From Paucisalibacillus globulus (GTDB lineage: Bacteria > Bacillota > Bacilli > Bacillales > Amphibacillaceae), in contig NZ_LT855405.1 in assembly GCF_900184735.1 (NCBI RefSeq), positions 62,001 to 126,000 on the forward strand: a stretch of 64,000 nt of DNA, given 5' to 3'. Under the pieces are notes generated by a model. The model worked only from the letters and a program-made list of their open reading frames with translations. It did not search any database and was not told where the DNA came from. This document shows, in pieces, positions 20,393 through 29,329 of this stretch. A program made the position numbers and the translations under genes. The stretch's first letter is position 1, and every line of letters starts with the position of its first letter.

Positions 20393-20734
20393 ATGGCTCT
20401 ACCATTCATCAATAAAGAATCAAGTGTATTATGTAACCAGCCTTTAGTAGAACTTGAAGAAGGTGCTGAACCACTTGAATTAACAAATTTATCTGAAGTG
20501 TTTTGTTATCCCCGGCATTCAATAATTAAAAATAAGTTGATGCAGTGTAAACTTTATAATACTAACGTTTTCTTTATTGGTGAAGGCATGAAAGACAGAA
20601 AAAAATACACACGTATCTATGTTAATCCTTTTGTAGCTGGTAGAAGTGCAAAAGCACCAAACACTTCACTTCTTGAAATGTTTCCAGATACAGAAAAAGC
20701 TATTGTAAAGAATCATAAAGAAAAGCGTAAATAA
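20393..20734 (+). CDS. Hypothetical protein, possibly from a leaderless mRNA
   Basis: A 113-aa soluble protein of unknown family, starting MALPFINKESSVLCNQPLV. It has two separated Cys early on and a basic C-terminus (KNHKEKRK). No ribosome binding site precedes ATG 20393. Instead a TATAAT at 20381-20386 would place the transcription start at or beside the ATG, suggesting a leaderless message; a convincing -35 is missing. A clear terminator follows at 20773. I cannot assign a function. Confidence 0.6.
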   Translation: MALPFINKESSVLCNQPLVELEEGAEPLELTNLSEVFCYPRHSIIKNKLMQCKLYNTNVFFIGEGMKDRKKYTRIYVNPFVAGRSAKAPNTSLLEMFPDTEKAIVKNHKEKRK

Positions 20735-20772
20735 CTAATGGTCATACTTTGTATGCATAGTACTATACAGAT

Positions 20773-20798
20773 AAGGGAAGATGTTCCCTTTCTTTTTC
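20773..20798 (+). terminator. Terminator after the hypothetical gene
   Basis: AAGGGAA-GATG-TTCCCTT followed by TCTTTTT on the plus strand; a compact Rho-independent terminator about 40 bases past the stop. Confidence 0.8.
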
Positions 20799-20925
20799 GG
20801 TCTTTTAGTTATTAGTTGCTTTTTCTGTACGAAAAAAAAACTCAACTCTGTTACTCATCTCTTGTTGGAAAGATTTTCTATTGATGTTAAGGGATTTTTT
20901 TATTCTTAATTATAATTAAATTGAA

Positions 20926-21798
20926 TCAAAACGGTAAATCATCACTTTGTGCATCTTCTATATACTTTATAAGAACATCATTCTGTATAGCATATGGGTC
21001 AATATTCTTATCTTTTAAAAATGAATTAAATTCCTCTTTCTGAATGATTATACTAGGTTTATCAAAGTCAAATGGGTTTATATTATTAAAATACTCCTTT
21101 ATTATGTTTTTCAAATTAACTGGAATAAAACCTCTACTATTTCGGTTCTTATTATATAGAGATTCTTTTTTTATATTGCTGATTTCTTTCCGTACTGAAC
21201 CCAACTCATCAAGTATTAATTGATTAACATCTGAAACAGTGGTTTGATTTAGACTTGGTACTTTAAATTCTCCAAAATTACCAAGAAAAGTAGAAAAATT
21301 ATTGTCACTTTTAGCTTTCTCATATGTTAACTTAATTCTATTAGATAATTCTTTTTTAAATTTTACTATACTTCCATAACGTAAGTCCCGTGGATAAGTT
21401 ATGTGTTCAATAACTCCAGTATCGAAAATAAAATCTGTAACATCATCTTTTATTAGAATTGTTGGCTTATCGAACGTTAATCTCATACCTAATTCAAACA
21501 ATACATTCGGATTTCTTCCACTAATATCACAAACAACTATATCGGAATTATAAATGTTTTGTATTATTCTTTTATGTATTACATCTACTTCACCGTCAGA
21601 ATTACTAACCAATTTGGTGTTAAATTTTATTCCATCAATAGATTCAGTAGCTTGTACAATTATATTTTTAACTTCAACCCAATGTTCAGCTGAATAGTTG
21701 TTCATAGCTGCGATAGGCATAATAATCCCACACTCTTTAGTATTAGCTGACACTTCTTCAGCAACATCTTTAACCACTTCTTTAACTGCTTCTACCAT
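20926..21798 (-). CDS. Nucleoside deoxyribosyltransferase/TIR-like domain protein, possible effector
   Basis: A 290-aa soluble protein. Residues about 22-150 look like the Rossmann-like fold shared by nucleoside 2-deoxyribosyltransferases and TIR-like NAD-consuming enzymes: GIIMPIAAMN, HWVEVKNIIVQA, then NSDIVVCDISGRNPNVLFELGMRLTFDKPTILI. The Glu in FELG is the usual catalytic position. The C-terminal half is charged, predicted coiled (LDELGSVRKEISNIKKE), and ends in an unknown ~70-residue segment. Proteins with this N-terminal domain occur as nucleotide-processing enzymes and as toxic effectors of anti-phage systems. Here there is no obvious sensor partner; the nearest gene is yjcQ-like. The domain call is fairly firm, the defence role is speculative. 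Confidence 0.6.
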   Translation of the reverse strand: MVEAVKEVVKDVAEEVSANTKECGIIMPIAAMNNYSAEHWVEVKNIIVQATESIDGIKFNTKLVSNSDGEVDVIHKRIIQNIYNSDIVVCDISGRNPNVLFELGMRLTFDKPTILIKDDVTDFIFDTGVIEHITYPRDLRYGSIVKFKKELSNRIKLTYEKAKSDNNFSTFLGNFGEFKVPSLNQTTVSDVNQLILDELGSVRKEISNIKKESLYNKNRNSRGFIPVNLKNIIKEYFNNINPFDFDKPSIIIQKEEFNSFLKDKNIDPYAIQNDVLIKYIEDAQSDDLPF

Positions 21799-21878
21799 TT
21801 AACCACCCTTCCCCACTTTTACATAATTTTACCATAGTTCTACAATGTTATTAAAATATATATAACATAAAAATCCAT

Positions 21879-22172
21879 TTATGGTTTAATCCAATCCCTT
21901 ACTTCTTTTAATCCTTTATAAGTCTTTGCCCAGCCACTGTTTTCTTCTAAAAAGTCTATACCTTTAATTGTTAGTTTTGGTGAAGAATATATAACTAAAT
22001 AAACATTATCATCTGCATATAAAACATTAATACCAGTTGCATATCCTTCATTTTTAATAAGTGAAGCAATTTCACCCCATTGTTCCATTTCAAGTTCATA
22101 ATCTTCTTTTTTTGGTTCATTACCTTTGTCTATTTCTTTCAGAATGCTATAAATAATCTTCTTTCTATTCAC
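21879..22172 (-). CDS. yjcQ: YjcQ-family protein
   Basis: A 97-aa protein matching the YjcQ family (winged-helix-like small proteins common in Bacillus chromosomes and phages): MNRKKIIYSILKEIDKGNEP at the start, LTIKGIDFLEENSGWAKTYKGLKEVRDWIKP at the end. The biological role of the family is not established. It lies 80 bases upstream of the deoxyribosyltransferase-like gene on the same strand and could be co-transcribed with it. AGGGGGA precedes the start by about 10 bases. Confidence 0.78.
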   Translation of the reverse strand: MNRKKIIYSILKEIDKGNEPKKEDYELEMEQWGEIASLIKNEGYATGINVLYADDNVYLVIYSSPKLTIKGIDFLEENSGWAKTYKGLKEVRDWIKP

Positions 22173-22428
22173 TGATATGTTCCCCCTTTATTTTCTATAT
22201 TTCTTTATTTCGACAAAAAGAAAGAAATTCCTTTATTTTGTTATAATGCTTCCTAGACCCATTAAATAAATCCTGCATCCACTGTTCTATTTTAATATTG
22301 AGTCCTTATTCAATATTTCCCAATTTATATTGGTTTGACTTTACTTCTAATCCTATTTTTTGGAATTAAATTGGTGAGTTGTGGTAAAGTAACCGTATAT
22401 AGTTAAATGAAAAGGTAGGTGATGCCCT

Positions 22429-24507
22429 ATGACAACTAACAGAAAACCCAATAGATTAATTGCTGAAAAATCGCCTTATTTACTTCAACATGCATATAAT
22501 CCAGTGAAATGGTATGCATGGGAAGATGAAGCATTTGATAAAGCAAAAAGAGAAGGTAAACCAATCTTCTTATCTATTGGGTATAGTTAGTGGTTATTCT
22601 AACGCACTTGCCACTGGTGTCACGTTATGGCACATGAATCGTTTGAAGATGCAGAAGTCGCTAGATTATTAAATGAACACTATATATCGATAAAGGTAGA
22701 CCGTGAAGAAAGACCAGATATTGATTCCATCTATATGAAAGTATGCCAGATGATGGCCGGACATGGTGGTTGGCCACTCACTATTTTTATGACACCAGAT
22801 AAAATCCCTTTCTATGCCGGTACCTATTTCCCTAAAGAAAGTAAATATGGAAGACCTGGATTAATTGAAGCAATAGAACAACTACATAAAAAATATTCTA
22901 CTGATCCGGAACATATCGCTGAGGTAACCGAAAGTGTAAAGCAAGCATTAGAAGGTACTACTCGTGAAAAAAGTAAAGAGCGATTAACAATTGAAACCAC
23001 AGACAAAGCCTTTCAACAATTAGGTCGAGGGTTTGACTTTTCATATGGTGGTTTCTGGGAAGCACCAAAGTTTCCTCAACCCCAAAATCTAATGTTCTTA
23101 CTTCGCTATTACCATTTCACAGGTAAAATTGCTGCCTTAAAAATGGTTGAAAGTACATTGCAGCATATGGCTGCAGGTGGTATTTGGGACCATGTAGGGT
23201 ATGGTTTTGCGAGGTATTCAACCGATGAAAAGTGGCTTGTCCCACACTTTGAGAAAATGCTTTATGATAATGCACTATTACTTTCGGTGTATACAGAATG
23301 CTATCAAATTACTAAAAATCCGTTCTATAAACAAATCGCCGAACAGATTGTGGATTTCATTAAGCGGGAGATGACCAGCAAAGAAGGATCATTCTATTCT
23401 GCTATTGATGCCGATTCTGAAGGTGTCGAAGGGAAATATTATGTTTGGGAAGATGAAGAAATTTACGACATACTTGGCGAGGATTTAGGTGAGATTTATA
23501 CGATCGCCTATGGGATCACACCTTATGGTAACTTTGAGGGTAAAAACATTCCAAATCTAATTAAAGCCAATTTAGAAAGTGTTGCTGAAGAATTTAATCT
23601 CACATTATCTGAATTAAATAAACAGTTAGAGAAAGCTAGGGGAAAACTTTTAACAGAACGTGAAAAGAGAATATATCCTCATGTGGATGATAAGATATTA
23701 ACCTCCTGGAATGCGATGATGATTGCTGGATTGGCTAAAGCAAGTAGTGTATTTCAATCAGAAGACTATTTACATATGGCAGAGAAAGCTATTCAGTTCA
23801 TTGAATCCAAGCTGGTTGAGGATAATCGCGTAATGGCTCGCTACCGGGATGGTGAAACCAAGTATAAAGGTTACTTAGATGATTATGCTTATCTCATCTT
23901 GGCTTATCTTGAACTTTATCAAACGACCTATAAAGTGGATTACTTAATAAGAGGAAAATCACTTGTTAGAGATATGAACGCTCTATTCTGGGACGATGAA
24001 AATGGCGGGTATTTCTTTAGTGGTAAAGATAATGAGAAACTAATTTCTAATGATAAGGAAATTTATGACAGTGCTACTCCTTCTGGAAATAGTGTTGCTG
24101 CAATTGCCCTTGTTCAGATGGGGTATTTGACTGGTGAGACTGAATTTCTGGATAAAGTAGATGACATGTACTATACCTTCTTTGAGGATATAAACAGACA
24201 AGCATCCGCAGGGACTTTCTTTATGCAGAGTATACTACTAACGGAGAATCCGACTAAAGAAGTGGTTATCTTAAGGGGAAGTAATACATCTAATGAGTTG
24301 TTCCGCTCCCTAGCTGAAGCATTCACACCGGACATTTCTTTACTTATCGCAGAAGATCCGAGTATATTTAGCGACGTAGCATCTTTCGCTTCAGAATATA
24401 AGATGTTAGAAGACAAGCCTACAATATATGTTTGCGAAAATTTTGCATGTCAGCAGCCAACTACAAAACTTCATGAGGCAATTTCAAAACTGATAACAAA
24501 TAAATAG
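22429..24507 (+). pseudogene. yyaL: DUF255 thioredoxin-like (YyaL-type) gene with an 18-bp stop-containing insertion
   Basis: From ATG 22429 the frame reads [20 protein letters not shown] and on to [10 protein letters not shown], matching the N-terminus of YyaL/spermatogenesis-associated-20-like proteins. Directly before the conserved TCHWCHVMAHESFED block there are 18 extra bases (22588-22605) that add TAG and TAA codons in frame. Without them the gene would be one continuous frame of about 686 codons, the usual family length, with thioredoxin-like, linker and (alpha/alpha)6-type domains. The inserted DNA starts with a repeat of the four bases before it (TAGT) and contains GTTAG/CTAAC inverted arms. 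Translation could restart at ATG 22627, but that product lacks the CHWC motif. Most likely an inactivated gene; the rest of the frame is intact, so the event is recent. Confidence 0.85.
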
Positions 24508-24536
24508 AGAGGTGCCTTAGTGCACCTCTCATTTTT
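24507..24536 (+). terminator. Terminator after the DUF255 gene
   Basis: GAGAGGTGC-cttagt-GCACCTCTC followed by ATTTTTATTG, overlapping the stop codon. It also separates this gene from the convergent AhpD-like gene. Confidence 0.85.
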
Positions 24537-24900
24537 ATTGTTTTAACTCATTTAGATCTTCTATACTCTCTTGCACTAGTGTAACCGCCTGACTCATTGC
24601 TGCCCCTCCACCAAATGCTGCAGTCACTCCAACAGCCTCTAGAATTTCTTCTTCTGAGCACCCTTGGTCCAGACAGCCTTTTAGATGATAAATAATGCAA
24701 TATTCATCTTGGGCAAACAAACTTATCCCTAATGCAATAAGCTGCTTTTCCTTTTGGGACAATACCCCCTCTTTGAAACACTCTTGCGTAAACGCGTTAT
24801 ACTGCTCTGCTAACTTTGGCATTTTCTTAGTAAATGTGCCTAATCCAGCTTTATAATCAAGTAATACTTCTTCTGTAAGATTTCTAGCTTCCATTTCCAA
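24535..24900 (-). CDS. Carboxymuconolactone decarboxylase / AhpD-like family protein
   Basis: A 121-aa helical protein with the family core [49 protein letters not shown]. AhpD-type alkylhydroperoxidases use a CxxC pair before the His. Here only the second Cys remains (DEYCIIYH), so a disulfide-type peroxidase mechanism at that site is doubtful, although another Cys lies in KGCLDQGC. The gene is monocistronic and convergent with the DUF255 gene. Function within the broad family remains open. Confidence 0.82.
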   Translation of the reverse strand: MEMEARNLTEEVLLDYKAGLGTFTKKMPKLAEQYNAFTQECFKEGVLSQKEKQLIALGISLFAQDEYCIIYHLKGCLDQGCSEEEILEAVGVTAAFGGGAAMSQAVTLVQESIEDLNELKQ

Positions 24901-25043
24901 GTCTATTCATCTCCTTCCATTATTTTTTTACAAATCTAAAGTTAGTATGAACAAAACAAGAGAGAGTACTCTTAACAAGTAATAATTAAATGTAAAATCC
25001 TTTCTTCGTATCTATCTACTCATAAAATTAAGCTAACTTCTTA

Positions 25044-25071
25044 TTGCAATATTTGCTCACCATGTTAAAAT
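25044..25071 (+). promoter_or_regulatory. Probable trpB promoter
   Basis: TTGCAA (25044-25049) and TAAAAT (25066-25071), spacer 16 bp, about 50 bases before the ATG. No T-box, TRAP-site array or terminator-antiterminator was seen in the short leader. Confidence 0.45.
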
Positions 25072-25126
25072 ATTGTACAAGTATTCTGAATGAATACAAA
25101 ATTTTATAAGAGGTGAGTTTAGAGAG

Positions 25127-26299
25127 ATGAGAGAGCAGAGTGTAGTTGAGAAAGGTTTTTATGGTGAGTTCGGAGGAAGTTTCATCCCAGAGGATTTACA
25201 AAAGGTGTTAGGTATTCTTGATGCTGAATTTGAAAAGTACAAGGATGACCCGGATTTTCAAGAGGAATTTCGCTATTATTTAAGGGAATATGTAGGTCGA
25301 GAAAATCCATTAACCTTTGCCAGAAATTTAACAAACAAATTAGGTGGAGCCAAAATCTACCTTAAACGTGAGGACCTCAATCATACCGGTGCCCATAAGA
25401 TCAATAATGTAATCGGGCAAATTCTATTAGCAAAAAGAATGGGTGCAACGCGAATTATTGCTGAAACTGGAGCAGGTCAGCATGGTGTAGCAACTGCTAC
25501 TGCTTGTGCCATGTTTGATATTCCGTGTACAGTTTATATGGGTAAGGTAGACACCAAAAGGCAAGCACTAAATGTATTCCGAATGGAGCTTTTAGGAGCT
25601 AAAGTCATACCTGTTGAAAAAGGTCAAGGACGCTTAAAAGATGCGGTTGATGCTGCCCTAGAAGACCTGGTGGCAAACTATCAAAACACATTTTACTTAT
25701 TAGGATCAGCTGTTGGACCACATCCGTATCCATCGATTGTGAAACATTTCCAAGCTGTTATTAGTGAAGAGTCAAAAAGACAAATCATGGAAAAAGAAGG
25801 TAAACTTCCAAAAGCAGTCATTGCTTGTGTTGGTGGTGGCAGTAATGCCATTGGCTCATTTGCTCATTATTTAGATGAACAAGAAGTTCGTCTCATTGGT
25901 GTAGAACCAAAAGAGGCGCCCACTATGGCAGAAGGTGTTCCAGCTATCATTCATGGGTTCAAATGTTTAACTCTACTTGATGAGCTTGGTAATCCCCAAC
26001 CAACTTACTCAATAGCTGCTGGATTAGATTATCCTGGGGTTGGTCCAGAACACAGCTATCTAAAAACGATTGGTAGAGCTGAATATGTTAGTGTAACGGG
26101 AGAAGAGGCCTTAGAAGCCTTTCAAGTCCTATCTAAAACAGAAGGTATAATTCCCGCTTTAGAAAGCTCCCATGCAGTTGCACATGCGATTAAACTCGCC
26201 AAGTCTTTATCCAAAGATGATTGTATAATCGTCAATCTATCCGGCAGAGGAGATAAGGACGTTAACCAAGTCTTTGACATGTTAGATAATGTTCAATAA
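25127..26299 (+). CDS. trpB: Tryptophan synthase beta chain, stand-alone
   Basis: A 390-aa PLP enzyme that joins indole and serine to make tryptophan. The PLP-binding Lys91 lies in [15 protein letters not shown], the phosphate loop is [10 protein letters not shown], and the C-terminal LSGRGDKD motif is present. GAGGTGAG precedes ATG 25127. Unusually, no other trp gene is adjacent: it has its own promoter and a strong terminator. Either the rest of the pathway lies elsewhere, or this is an extra TrpB that salvages indole. Loop details ([24 protein letters not shown]) differ somewhat from the canonical beta subunit sequence I know, which fits an extra paralogue but is not proof. Confidence 0.92.
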   Translation: MREQSVVEKGFYGEFGGSFIPEDLQKVLGILDAEFEKYKDDPDFQEEFRYYLREYVGRENPLTFARNLTNKLGGAKIYLKREDLNHTGAHKINNVIGQILLAKRMGATRIIAETGAGQHGVATATACAMFDIPCTVYMGKVDTKRQALNVFRMELLGAKVIPVEKGQGRLKDAVDAALEDLVANYQNTFYLLGSAVGPHPYPSIVKHFQAVISEESKRQIMEKEGKLPKAVIACVGGGSNAIGSFAHYLDEQEVRLIGVEPKEAPTMAEGVPAIIHGFKCLTLLDELGNPQPTYSIAAGLDYPGVGPEHSYLKTIGRAEYVSVTGEEALEAFQVLSKTEGIIPALESSHAVAHAIKLAKSLSKDDCIIVNLSGRGDKDVNQVFDMLDNVQ

Positions 26300-26306
26300 C
26301 GAAACT

Positions 26307-26335
26307 ATCCCCCCACACTCGTGGGGGGATTTTTA
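26307..26335. terminator. Bidirectional terminator after trpB
   Basis: ATCCCCCCAC-actc-GTGGGGGGAT followed by TTTTAAC. It is placed between convergent trpB and the LDP-repeat gene. Confidence 0.88.
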
Positions 26336-26336
26336 A

Positions 26337-28088
26337 CTACCAATTGAATGGATTTAATATCTTTTCCAATAGCCGTTTTAAGAAACTATCTTTATAAGGA
26401 TTCAGTAATTCACCAGTTTCCTGGTTAAACACTCGATCTACGATTTCACCAGTAAGAGGATTTATGATTTTACCAGTTAGTGGATTTAGAATTGGTATGA
26501 TCACCTTCCCTGTTATTGGGTCTAATAAATTCTCTGATATAGGATCAAGAATTAAATCAATTACTTCACCGGTAATTGGTTCTAATAGTTTGCCGGTTAT
26601 CGGGTCTAGTATTGGCTCTAGTACCTCCTCTTTAACAGGGTCTAGAACATTATCCTCAACTGGCTCCAGAACAGGATCTAATACATTTTCCTTTACTGGA
26701 TCGAGGACATTATCTTTTACGGGATCTAAGACTGGATCTAGAACATTATCTTTTATCGGGTCTAGTACAGGATCTAATACTTCTTCCTTAATTGGGTCTA
26801 ACACATTTTCTTCAACAGGATCTAGAACCGGATCCAACAATCCATCCTCAGAGTCACCACCATCAGAACCTAAGCCAAGTTGCTCCAGTAATGCCTGTAA
26901 CTCTTTTATGTCTTCTTCCGCTATTTCCCGCTCAGCTTCTAATGTTTCCACATCCGAGCTTAATTTTCCAAACCGCTTCTTTTGTTTTTCAAACTTAGCT
27001 TTCAAATTATCGTATCTGTCACGTAAAGCTTGAATTCCGTTCTCATTTTCTGTTTTCTCTTCCAGAATTTCTTCTAATGAATATTCAATTTCTTTACCAG
27101 CTTTCTGAAGTTTAGCCAGTTCAATTAGCGTCGCATATACACCATTCTGCCCCTGTAGTTTAATTAATTCTTCATGGTTCTTCTCATAATCCGCTAATAA
27201 TTTCTCGATAGTTGGTAGGCTAGCCTCAATATCCTCAATCATCGTTCCGCCTTCATTTATGAACTCTGCGGAAGTAGTAAGTTGTGTATCAACGTATGCC
27301 ATTATGGATGGTATATCATGAATTGATGGCAGCAGATCATCTAATCCTAATTTACTCGTAATAGCATCTTCAACTTCTGTGACGAGTTGGATTACATTTC
27401 CAACTAAGTCCTGATTTAATAATTCATTTATGATGTCAGAAACATGACCCAAGAGCCCTTCCAGTTGTTCAACTAGCTCTTCTTGATCGTCAATCAAATC
27501 CATAATATCTTGGATTTCTTCCTCAGATTCCTGATCACTTCCATTTAAAAGTTCTTCCAACTGTTCCAGACTAATTAACGGATTATAGTTAGGTAAGGAA
27601 CCACATTCACTTAGATAACATGTATGAACATTTGCATTGGTTAGGGAGATGCTTTCTACAAATTGCTCTTCTACATTCATGACAACATTCTCCATACAAA
27701 TCCAACTAGGCTGACCTGGTTTACAAAGCCCACCAATATTAGGCAGCTCATTGTTCATGGTTTGGGCATTCAAGTTTTTAACAGGTATTGGACCCGGCGC
27801 AGAGATCCTTACCACCAATGGCTCAAGACCATTCCCTCGCTCCATTACTTTTGTTATCGTTAGCCCATGGATTTCCCCTTCATATATGGTAATATTGCCA
27901 GTTAATGCACCAATTAAATCCATAGAGCCATCCACTTTTGCCGTTTCGATTATAAACCCACCACTATTTCCAGAAGGGTCTTGTGATGAACTACTAGCAA
28001 ATATGTGACTCATTGGTACAAGTACTGTGGAAATAACCAATATGAAAATCAAACTAACCGATAGTTGTTGCTTTCGTTTGGTTTTCAT
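26337..28088 (-). CDS. Large secreted protein: DUF6230-like N-domain, coiled coil, LDP-repeat tail
   Basis: A 583-aa exported protein of unknown function. Residues 1-31 form a signal peptide (LIFILVISTVLVPMSHIFAS). Residues about 44-170 (ITIYEGEIHGLTITKVMERG, LVVRISAPGPIPVKNLNAQT) resemble the product of the DUF6230 gene two genes upstream (VVITNLHIYKDLELPGIGWV, FHIRSTGPTNITGLIHDARL), so the two are probably paralogous domains. Four Cys lie at 120-165. Residues about 180-400 are acidic, heptad-like coiled coil. From about 405 there are tandem LDPV(xx)NV repeats, turning into DPITGK/NPLTGK repeats, ending LEKILNPFNW. No LPXTG anchor. It is the last gene of a three-gene operon with DUF6114 and DUF6230. 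A surface or matrix-type structural role is plausible, not shown. Confidence 0.7.
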   Translation of the reverse strand: MKTKRKQQLSVSLIFILVISTVLVPMSHIFASSSSQDPSGNSGGFIIETAKVDGSMDLIGALTGNITIYEGEIHGLTITKVMERGNGLEPLVVRISAPGPIPVKNLNAQTMNNELPNIGGLCKPGQPSWICMENVVMNVEEQFVESISLTNANVHTCYLSECGSLPNYNPLISLEQLEELLNGSDQESEEEIQDIMDLIDDQEELVEQLEGLLGHVSDIINELLNQDLVGNVIQLVTEVEDAITSKLGLDDLLPSIHDIPSIMAYVDTQLTTSAEFINEGGTMIEDIEASLPTIEKLLADYEKNHEELIKLQGQNGVYATLIELAKLQKAGKEIEYSLEEILEEKTENENGIQALRDRYDNLKAKFEKQKKRFGKLSSDVETLEAEREIAEEDIKELQALLEQLGLGSDGGDSEDGLLDPVLDPVEENVLDPIKEEVLDPVLDPIKDNVLDPVLDPVKDNVLDPVKENVLDPVLEPVEDNVLDPVKEEVLEPILDPITGKLLEPITGEVIDLILDPISENLLDPITGKVIIPILNPLTGKIINPLTGEIVDRVFNQETGELLNPYKDSFLKRLLEKILNPFNW

Positions 28089-28117
28089 TAAAACTCTCCT
28101 CGTTTACCAGACTCACC

Positions 28118-28591
28118 TTATACCGCTTCATTCACCTGTTCTAATTTCTCCTGTTTTCGGTTTCGTTCCCATGTATCCATGTCAATTTCTTCCTTATCCC
28201 AGGCAATATTTAGAGCTCCTGCAACGATACCAAGTAGTGTTCCGATTAAGAATCCTCCTAGTGCTCCCATGATGGAAAGAACGGATAAAAATATGGTAGC
28301 AATCCCAAAAAAGGTTGATAGCTGTGGATAAAAGTATTCACACAGCCCAATAATTAAGACAAGTCCACCAAAGATAAATCCCACAAAAACTAAACTGCCT
28401 GGAATAAATGCAATAGCATAGAGATGTAAAGGAATATAAAGTATCATTAGTCCTGCTAGAACGGTGAGTGTAGCACCCCAAAAAGGTCGTCTGCTTCTCC
28501 ATTGTTTAAATCGACTTCCATCCACTACCTTTTCAAACTTCCTATCTTGCTTTGCTTGTTTTTTAAGTGCCTTTTGTTCTTTTCGATTCAT
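28118..28591 (-). CDS. DUF6114-type membrane protein
   Basis: A 157-aa protein with a basic N-terminus (MNRKEQKALKKQAKQDRKFE), four hydrophobic helices (ATLTVLAGLMILYIPLHLYA, SLVFVGFIFGGLVLIIGL, IATIFLSVLSIMGALGGFL, with a short last one) and a charged tail. Its size and topology fit DUF6114, a family often found beside DUF6230. It lies 28 bases downstream of the DUF6230 gene and 29 upstream of the LDP-repeat gene, so all three are one transcript. It may help export or hold the two secreted partners; this is inferred from topology and context. Confidence 0.72.
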   Translation of the reverse strand: MNRKEQKALKKQAKQDRKFEKVVDGSRFKQWRSRRPFWGATLTVLAGLMILYIPLHLYAIAFIPGSLVFVGFIFGGLVLIIGLCEYFYPQLSTFFGIATIFLSVLSIMGALGGFLIGTLLGIVAGALNIAWDKEEIDMDTWERNRKQEKLEQVNEAV

Positions 28592-28619
28592 GACAATCCC
28601 CTTTCTGAAATCATGAACA

Positions 28620-29234
28620 TTACTTTCCGCTTCCAGGGAAGGTCGTCATATCTGGCCCATCGATTCTTTCGGCAGAAATCTTTGCTCCATCTAAACTAAC
28701 CACTGTCTGGAATAAATAATCTGTTACAATTTTGGCACCCTTAATATTGATTGTGGCTGCATTTTGAGACCAGTTTTGAGAAAACTCAGTCGTGTTCTTT
28801 TCTTCAATTTCCAGCTCATTAAAGCTTAAATCCGCTTCGATTAAACGAGCATCATGAATTAATCCAGTAATATTCGTTGGACCTGTTGATCGAATATGGA
28901 ATCTAACCCAACCGATTCCCGGTAATTCTAGGTCCTTATAGATATGCAAGTTGGTAATGACCACTTCATCCATCTTATTTCGAACCATAGGCTCTGCATC
29001 CGAGTTCCCTGTTTCTCCTACATGTGGTAAGAGTTGAAAATTTGTACCTTGCAATTCATCAAATTCAACATAGAAATCCCCAATACCACCGAGAGGTAAA
29101 GCAAATGCTGTTCCTGTAAACCCAAAGGCAGCTATTAAACCACCAAAAGCTAAAAAACCAGCCATTAACGCTGTAAAGAATTTCTTCTTCATGGTTTTTC
29201 CTACAATAATCTTCTGTTCCTTATTCAAAGACAT
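28620..29234 (-). CDS. DUF6230-family secreted protein
   Basis: About 200 aa. Three starts are possible: ATG 29234 (GAGGTG almost touching), TTG 29228 (GAGGTG 7 bases upstream, best spaced), or ATG 29192 (MKKKFFTALMAGFLAF), which gives a compact signal peptide. The mature part is beta-rich with repeated xVxIxNLxI patterns and no Cys. DUF6230 proteins are known from Actinobacteria and some Bacillales without an assigned role. First gene of the operon; a perfect cre match at 29316-29329 lies just upstream, so expression may respond to CcpA. Confidence 0.75.
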   Translation of the reverse strand: MSLNKEQKIIVGKTMKKKFFTALMAGFLAFGGLIAAFGFTGTAFALPLGGIGDFYVEFDELQGTNFQLLPHVGETGNSDAEPMVRNKMDEVVITNLHIYKDLELPGIGWVRFHIRSTGPTNITGLIHDARLIEADLSFNELEIEEKNTTEFSQNWSQNAATINIKGAKIVTDYLFQTVVSLDGAKISAERIDGPDMTTFPGSGK

Positions 29235-29315
29235 TCACCTCTATGTTTTATTATAAAAAAAGATAGCTTTACACGTTTCAAATAGAACTAGAAGTTTGAC
29301 ACCCCCCAAAGAAAT

Positions 29316-29329
29316 TGATACCGCTTACA
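29316..29329 (-). promoter_or_regulatory. cre (CcpA) site upstream of the DUF6230 operon
   Basis: On the minus strand the sequence TGTAAGCGGTATCA fits TGWAANCGNTNWCA at every position. It is about 80 bases upstream of the DUF6230 start and about 300 from the divergent LuxR gene, so the operon is the likelier target. Activation or repression cannot be told without the promoter. Confidence 0.6.

Noticed and set aside
19864-22172. Prophage remnant
   Set aside because: Only the YjcQ-like gene hints at phage; no integrase, structural gene or attachment repeats were seen.
22588-22605. Selenocysteine or programmed readthrough at the DUF255 stops
   Set aside because: Two different stops lie within six extra codons and the conserved CHWC cysteines are intact downstream; an insertion explains it more simply.
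24901-25126. T-box or tryptophan-responsive leader before trpB
   Set aside because: The leader is short and lacks a T-box core or terminator/antiterminator pair.
26464-27033. 189-codon Ser-rich plus-strand frame opposite the LDP-repeat gene
   Set aside because: A shadow of the repetitive minus-strand gene, which has a signal peptide, ribosome site and operon context.
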